Origin: Kitasatospora albolonga
GTDB lineage: Bacteria; Actinomycetota; Actinomycetes; Streptomycetales; Streptomycetaceae
Assembly (NCBI GenBank): GCA_002082585.1
Contig: CP020563.1
Coordinates: 4,520,001-4,584,000, forward strand
Length of the DNA stretch: 64,000 nucleotides
Direction of reading: 5' to 3'
Every line of letters starts with the position of its first letter. Positions within the stretch are counted from its first letter, which is position 1. Positions 59,801 to 64,000 of the stretch are shown piece by piece. Position numbers and translations under genes: made by a program. The notes under the pieces are model-generated. The model was not told the origin of the DNA, did no database searches, and saw nothing but the letters and a program-made list of their open reading frames with translations.

Positions 59801-62800
59801 GTGAGCATGAATGCGACCGAGGGGGCCGATCCGTTCGGGACGGCACGGCTGCGGCGCGGCGTGCTCGACGCCTGGGGCGCGGGCCCCGCCCGCTTCCGGG
59901 AGGACGCCAACGCCGAGGAGGACCTCGCCCTCGGCGGCTACCGCGACCGCCTCGTCGTCGAGCTGGCCCAGAACGCCGCCGACGCCGCCGCCCGCGCGGG
60001 CGTCCCCGGCCGGCTCCGCCTCACCCTGCACCCCGCCGCCCCCGGCGCCCCGGACGGCCGCTGCGTCCTCGCCGCCGCCAACACCGGCGCCCCCCTGGAC
60101 GCCACCGGCGTGGAGTCGCTCTCCACCCTTCGCGCCTCCGCCAAGCGCGAGGGCCACGAGTCCGCCGTGGGCCGGTTCGGCGTCGGGTTCGCCGCCGTCC
60201 TCGCGGTCAGCGACGAACCGGCCGTGCTCGGCCGCCACGGCGGGGTCCGCTGGTCCCTGGCCGAGGCCCGCGAGATGGCCCGGGACGCGGCCGTCGGCTC
60301 CCCCGGCCTCGGCGACGAGCTGCGCCGCCGCGACGGCCACGTACCGCTGCTGCGCCTCCCGCTGCCCGCCGAGGGCTCCGCACCCGAGGGGTACGACACC
60401 GTCGTCGTGCTGCCGCTCCGCGACCCCGCCGCCGAGGATCTGGCCGCCCGGCTGCTGGCCGCCGTGGACGACGCGCTGCTGCTCACCCTGCCCGGCCTGG
60501 ACGAGGTGGTCATCGAGACGCCGGAGGGCGTACGGACCCTGAGCCGGTCGGCCCACGGCCCGTACACGCACATCGACGACTCCGCGCACGGCCTGAACCG
60601 CTGGCGCACCGTCTTCCACCACGGCCCCGTCGAGCCCGCCCTCCTCGCCGACCGCCCGGTCGAGGAGCGGCTGCGCCCGCACTGGTCGGTCACCTGGGCG
60701 GTCCCGGTCGACGAGTCCGGCGCCCCGCTCACCCCCCGTACGGCCCCGGTCGTCCACGCCCCCACCCCCACCGACGAGCCCCTCGGCATCCCCGCCCTGC
60801 TCATCGCCTCCCTCCCCCTGGACACCGCCCGCAGGCACCCGGCCCCCGGGCCGCTCACGGACTTCCTGGTGGAGCGGGCGGCCGACGCGTACGCGGAACT
60901 GCTGGGCGCCTGGCGGCCGGTGTCGACCGGGACCATCGACCTGGTGCCGGGCCCGCTCGGCAAGGGCGGCCTGGACGGGGCCCTGCGCGGGGCGATCCTG
61001 GCCCGGCTGCCGAGGGTCGCGTTCCTGGAGCCCGCCGCGCCCCGGGACGCGGAGGCCGACCGGAGCTGGGCGGACGACTGGGACCGTACGGAGACCACCA
61101 GCGGGACCGCCACCGCCGCCCTGCGCCCCGTCGAGGCGGAGGTCGTCGAGGGCGTCGGGGCCGAGACCGTACGGGTCCTCGCCGAGGTGCTGCCCTGTCT
61201 GCTGCCCGCAGGTCTGGAGCGCCGCCCCGAGCTCCGTACCCTCGGCGTCGCCCGGGTGCCCCTGACCGAGGCCATCGACCGCCTCGCCGGTCTTGAGCGC
61301 GACCCCGCCTGGTGGCACCGGCTCTACGACAGCCTCGCGGGCATCGACCCCGACCGGCTCTCCGGCCTCCCCGTCCCGCTCGCGGGCGACCCGGAGGACG
61401 AGCGGGCAGGCCGCCCGCCGCGCACCACCATTGGCCCCCGCCAGGTGCTGCTGCCCCTCCCGGACGCCCTCACCGGCCCCGTGCTCGCCCGGCTCTCCCG
61501 CCTCGGCCTCAAGGTCGCCCACCCGGACGCGGCCCACCCGCTCCTGGAGAAGCTCGGCGCGCTGCCCGCCACCCCCCGCGCCGTTCTGACGACCCCTCAA
61601 GTACGTTCCGCGGTCGCCGGATCGCTGGACGCGGGCGAGATCTGGGACGAGGACGCGCTCGACGCCGACGAGCTGGCGGAGACCGTCCTCATCCTCGTAC
61701 GCGATGCCGAACTGGCCCCCGGCGACGAGCCCTGGCTCGGCGCGCTCGCCCTCCCCGACGAGGACGGCGAACCCGCCCCCGCCGGTGAACTGGTCTTCCC
61801 CGGAAGCGCGTTCGCCCAGGTGATCCGGGAAGGGGAACTCGCTCCGGTGGACGAGGAGTTGGCGGAACGCTGGGGTGAGGGTCCGCTCACCGCCTGCGGG
61901 GTGCTCGCCACCTTCGCCCTCGTCCGGGCCACCGATGTCGTTCTGGACCCGGACGAACTGGAGCCCCGCGACAGCGACTTCGCCGAGCCGGACGACGCCG
62001 GGCTGCTGGACGCCGTCGACGTGTGGTGCGAGGACCTCCTCGACCAGCTGCCCGAGACGCCGGTGCCGCCGGTCGCCACCGAGATCGTCGCCGTACGGGA
62101 TCTGGACCTGGTGGACGACGACGCCTGGCCGCAGGCGCTCGCGATGCTGGCGCAGCCGCCGTTGCGGGACGCGCTGACGCAGCCGGTGCGGGTGCTGCTG
62201 CCGGACGGGACGACGCAGTCCGTGCGCCCGTACACCGCGTGGTGGCTGCGCGACCACCCCGTCCTGGACGGCCGCCGCCCCGCCGGGCTGCGCGCGGCGG
62301 GCGGTGACCCGCGTCTGGCGGGGCTGTACGACGCGGTGGACGCCACCGGCTTCGACGACACCCAGGTGCTGCGGGCCCTCGGGGTGCGCACATCGGTCGC
62401 CGCCCTTCTGGACGAGCCGGGCGGTGCGGCCGAGCTGCTGGGCCGGCTCGCCGACGAGGACCGGCCCGTCACCCCCGTACAGCTGCACGCCCTGTACACC
62501 GCCCTCGCCGAACTCGACCCGGACCAGGTGACGTTGCCGGACGAGCTGCGGGCGGTGGTGGACGGCGAGGTGGTCGTGGTCGACGCGGCGGACGCGGTCA
62601 TCGCGGACGCCCCGGACGTGCTGCCGCTGACGGAGGGGCTGCCCCTGCTCCCCGTGGCCCCGTCCCGGGCCGCCGAGCTGGCCGACCTGCTCCAGGTGCG
62701 GCGGCTCGGCGAGACGATCGAGGCGGGCGTCACCAGCGAGGGCGAGGAGCACCGCGTACCGGAGTCCGTCCGCGTCCTGCTCGGCCCCGCCACCCCGGAC

Positions 62801-63013
62801 ACGTACATCGAGCACACCGAACTCCACGCGGGCGGCGTCGAACTGGACTGGCGCCGCACCCCGGACGGCGTCGTCCACGCCGCCACCCTGGAGGGGGTCG
62901 CGGCGGGCCTGGCCTGGGCGGCGGGCCAGTGGCCGCGCCGCTTCGAGGTGGCGGCCCTGCTGGAGGACCCGTCGCGTACGGAGGAGCTGGCGCGGGACCG
63001 CTGGTTCGACTGA
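59801..63013 (+). CDS. Sacsin N-terminal ATPase-like (GHKL) protein
   Basis: 1070 residues. An N-terminal GHKL ATPase domain (about 25-280) has the N-box LVVELAQNAADAAARAG, and GRFGVGFAAVLAVSDEP as the G-box region, as in Hsp90/sacsin. The remaining 800 residues are Ala/Leu/Pro/Glu-rich, predicted helical, with no second domain I recognise. Related actinobacterial proteins have unknown roles; a chaperone-like or signalling ATPase is suggested. The GTG at 59801 has GGAG 8 nt upstream; an ATG at 59807 is in frame. A 30-bp inverted repeat lies in the 238-bp gap before it. Confidence 0.88.
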   Translation: MSMNATEGADPFGTARLRRGVLDAWGAGPARFREDANAEEDLALGGYRDRLVVELAQNAADAAARAGVPGRLRLTLHPAAPGAPDGRCVLAAANTGAPLDATGVESLSTLRASAKREGHESAVGRFGVGFAAVLAVSDEPAVLGRHGGVRWSLAEAREMARDAAVGSPGLGDELRRRDGHVPLLRLPLPAEGSAPEGYDTVVVLPLRDPAAEDLAARLLAAVDDALLLTLPGLDEVVIETPEGVRTLSRSAHGPYTHIDDSAHGLNRWRTVFHHGPVEPALLADRPVEERLRPHWSVTWAVPVDESGAPLTPRTAPVVHAPTPTDEPLGIPALLIASLPLDTARRHPAPGPLTDFLVERAADAYAELLGAWRPVSTGTIDLVPGPLGKGGLDGALRGAILARLPRVAFLEPAAPRDAEADRSWADDWDRTETTSGTATAALRPVEAEVVEGVGAETVRVLAEVLPCLLPAGLERRPELRTLGVARVPLTEAIDRLAGLERDPAWWHRLYDSLAGIDPDRLSGLPVPLAGDPEDERAGRPPRTTIGPRQVLLPLPDALTGPVLARLSRLGLKVAHPDAAHPLLEKLGALPATPRAVLTTPQVRSAVAGSLDAGEIWDEDALDADELAETVLILVRDAELAPGDEPWLGALALPDEDGEPAPAGELVFPGSAFAQVIREGELAPVDEELAERWGEGPLTACGVLATFALVRATDVVLDPDELEPRDSDFAEPDDAGLLDAVDVWCEDLLDQLPETPVPPVATEIVAVRDLDLVDDDAWPQALAMLAQPPLRDALTQPVRVLLPDGTTQSVRPYTAWWLRDHPVLDGRRPAGLRAAGGDPRLAGLYDAVDATGFDDTQVLRALGVRTSVAALLDEPGGAAELLGRLADEDRPVTPVQLHALYTALAELDPDQVTLPDELRAVVDGEVVVVDAADAVIADAPDVLPLTEGLPLLPVAPSRAAELADLLQVRRLGETIEAGVTSEGEEHRVPESVRVLLGPATPDTYIEHTELHAGGVELDWRRTPDGVVHAATLEGVAAGLAWAAGQWPRRFEVAALLEDPSRTEELARDRWFD

Positions 63014-63015
63014 GG

Positions 63016-63034
63016 GGGGGCGACGCCCGCCCCC
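63016..63034. terminator. Terminator after the sacsin-like gene
   Basis: Arms GGGGGCG (63016-63022) and CGCCCCC (63028-63034) pair perfectly around a 5-nt loop, 3 bp after the stop. Confidence 0.6.
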
Positions 63035-63215
63035 TTCGCCCTCCGATCTCCTTCACAGAAAACGCATATCTGTGTACAACCATGCGCGGGCGGGGCGGGT
63101 CTCACCGGGTGAGTGGCTGAACTGCCGGAGTCAACAGGCCGTCGGCCACAGTCAGTTCGGACCGGTCCGCCCCCGTTCGCACCTCGGGGCAGGACCCCTT
63201 CTCCACGGGGAACAC

Positions 63216-63959
63216 ATGCGCATGCGTACGTTTGCGGCCGTCGTCACCGGCGCCCTGGCCGTTACCGCCCTCACGGTCCCGGCCGCCCAGGCGGACGGTC
63301 GCTACGGCGACACCACCATCACCAAGGTGACGGTCAACGGCGGCAAGAACGTGGTCGTCGGGACCTCGGGCGTCAAGAAGTTCACGGTCGTCCTGACCGC
63401 CAAGGACAACTCCGGCATCAAGGACGCCGACATCAGCCTGCGCGGACCGGCGTTCGGCATCCTGACGACGAGCGCCACCACCTGCAAGAGCAACACCTGC
63501 ACCGCGAAGTTCGTCGTCGACCCGAAGGTCGACCTGCTGTACGGCAACGACCGGGCGGGCACCTGGTATGTCGACGCCTGGGTCAACGCCAAGGACGGCG
63601 ACTTCATCTGGACGGAGAAGGCCAAGTCCTTCAAGCTCCAGCGTCAGTCCAAGCTGACCGCGAACGCTTCGCCGGAGCCGGTGAAGAAGGGCAAGACGAT
63701 CACGGTCACCGGCAAGCTGACGCGCGCCAACTGGGAGACCTTCAAGTACCAGGGCTACGGCAAGCAGTCGGTGAAGCTCCAGTTCAAGAAGAAGGGCGCG
63801 AAGACCTACAAGAACATCAAGACGGTCAAGTCGAGCTCGGCCGGTGCTCTGAAGACGACGGTGAAGGCGACCGTGGACGGCCACTGGCGCTACAGCTTCG
63901 CCGGTACGTCCTCGACCCCGGCCGTCACCTCGGCCGCCGACTACCTCGACGTGAAGTAG
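63216..63959 (+). CDS. Secreted protein, Ig-like beta-sandwich
   Basis: 247 residues. A signal peptide (residues 1-27, RTFAAVVTGALAVTALTVPAAQA) is followed by two beta domains, about 30-150 and 155-245. The first begins TTITKVTVNGGKNVVVGTSG and has one Cys pair (TCKSNTC); the second begins LTANASPEPVKKGKTITVTG, typical of an Ig-like repeat. The mature protein is Lys-rich and has no wall anchor, so it is free or loosely attached. Calcium-binding annotations are common for this group but no motif supports that here. GGGGA lies 5-6 nt before the ATG. Confidence 0.87.
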   Translation: MRMRTFAAVVTGALAVTALTVPAAQADGRYGDTTITKVTVNGGKNVVVGTSGVKKFTVVLTAKDNSGIKDADISLRGPAFGILTTSATTCKSNTCTAKFVVDPKVDLLYGNDRAGTWYVDAWVNAKDGDFIWTEKAKSFKLQRQSKLTANASPEPVKKGKTITVTGKLTRANWETFKYQGYGKQSVKLQFKKKGAKTYKNIKTVKSSSAGALKTTVKATVDGHWRYSFAGTSSTPAVTSAADYLDVK

Positions 63960-63978
63960 CCCGGCTCACACCCCTGCT

Positions 63979-64000
63979 CGGCCCGCCCCGGGACGGGCCG
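63979..64000 (+). terminator. Terminator at the right edge
   Basis: CGGCCCG (63979-63985) and CGGGCCG (63994-64000) form a 7-bp stem. The window ends at the last pair, so the stem may be longer. Confidence 0.55.

Noticed and set aside
58880..62878. 4-kb open frame on the minus strand opposite the sacsin-like gene
   Set aside because: Long shadow frames are normal in GC-rich DNA; the product is low complexity and the plus strand has a clear ATPase domain.

Overview
The window reads as chromosomal DNA of a Streptomyces or very close relative. Base composition is strongly GC-rich, start codons are often GTG, stops are mostly TGA, Shine-Dalgarno sites are GGAGG-like, and the families present are typical of the genus (DUF3027, DUF2771, futalosine-pathway MqnB/MqnD, IdeR/DmdR-like iron boxes, SpoIIE phosphatases with GAF domains). 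No tRNA, rRNA, CRISPR array, insertion sequence or prophage gene was seen. It looks like core or near-core chromosome, not an island.

Layout. (a) 1-9.05 kb: a beta-1,3-glucan locus with a GH1 beta-glucosidase (cut by the window edge), two sugar ABC permeases, a lipoprotein binding protein, a divergent secreted GH81 glucanase and a LacI regulator. Three near-identical GAGAGCGCTCTC palindromes tie the three promoters together. (b) 9.1-10.6 kb: small conserved proteins, including a PRC-barrel protein and a 56-residue membrane peptide. (c) 10.8-15.8 kb: a phytochrome-type histidine kinase facing a receiver protein and a GAF/SpoIIE phosphatase. (d) 15.9-20.3 kb: an oxidoreductase, then an N-acetylmuramic acid operon (RpiR regulator, MurQ etherase, PTS EIIBC). 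(e) 20.4-27.2 kb: small proteins, an MFS exporter, a PQQ-propeller lipoprotein, an HD protein and the 5-oxoprolinase operon pxpABC. (f) 27.2-32.6 kb: a copper P-type ATPase, CutC and a HelD-like helicase.

(g) 32.9-39.4 kb: ferric-siderophore uptake operon 1 (ATPase, binding protein, fused permease and a papain/C39-like protein, all translationally coupled) next to an AraC regulator. (h) 39.5-47.1 kb: XPB helicase and a helicase_C_3/WYL-like protein, with MarR, SRPBCC and DUF2071 genes between them, then a membrane protein. (i) 47.4-51.4 kb: siderophore uptake operon 2 (two permeases, ATPase, binding protein). Operons 1 and 2 share an almost identical 18-bp iron-box-like site. No siderophore biosynthesis genes are present, which fits uptake of imported or foreign siderophores. 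(j) 51.5-64 kb: HAD phosphatase, a sigma-region-2-only protein, small membrane protein, cold-shock protein, two hypotheticals, mqnD/mqnB, DUF2771 lipoprotein, MFS, DUF3027, a large sacsin-type GHKL ATPase and a secreted protein.

Two patterns recur. Short imperfect tandem repeats (15-30 bp units) sit at gene ends, between genes or inside low-complexity coding stretches at about eight places. Several genes also have a -10-like hexamer 6-7 nt before the start codon, suggesting leaderless transcripts; the best case is pxpA. I did not find an unmistakably new multi-gene system. The best leads are the C39-like protein built into the siderophore operon, the sacsin-like ATPase, and the phytochrome kinase with a repeat-expanded PAS domain.
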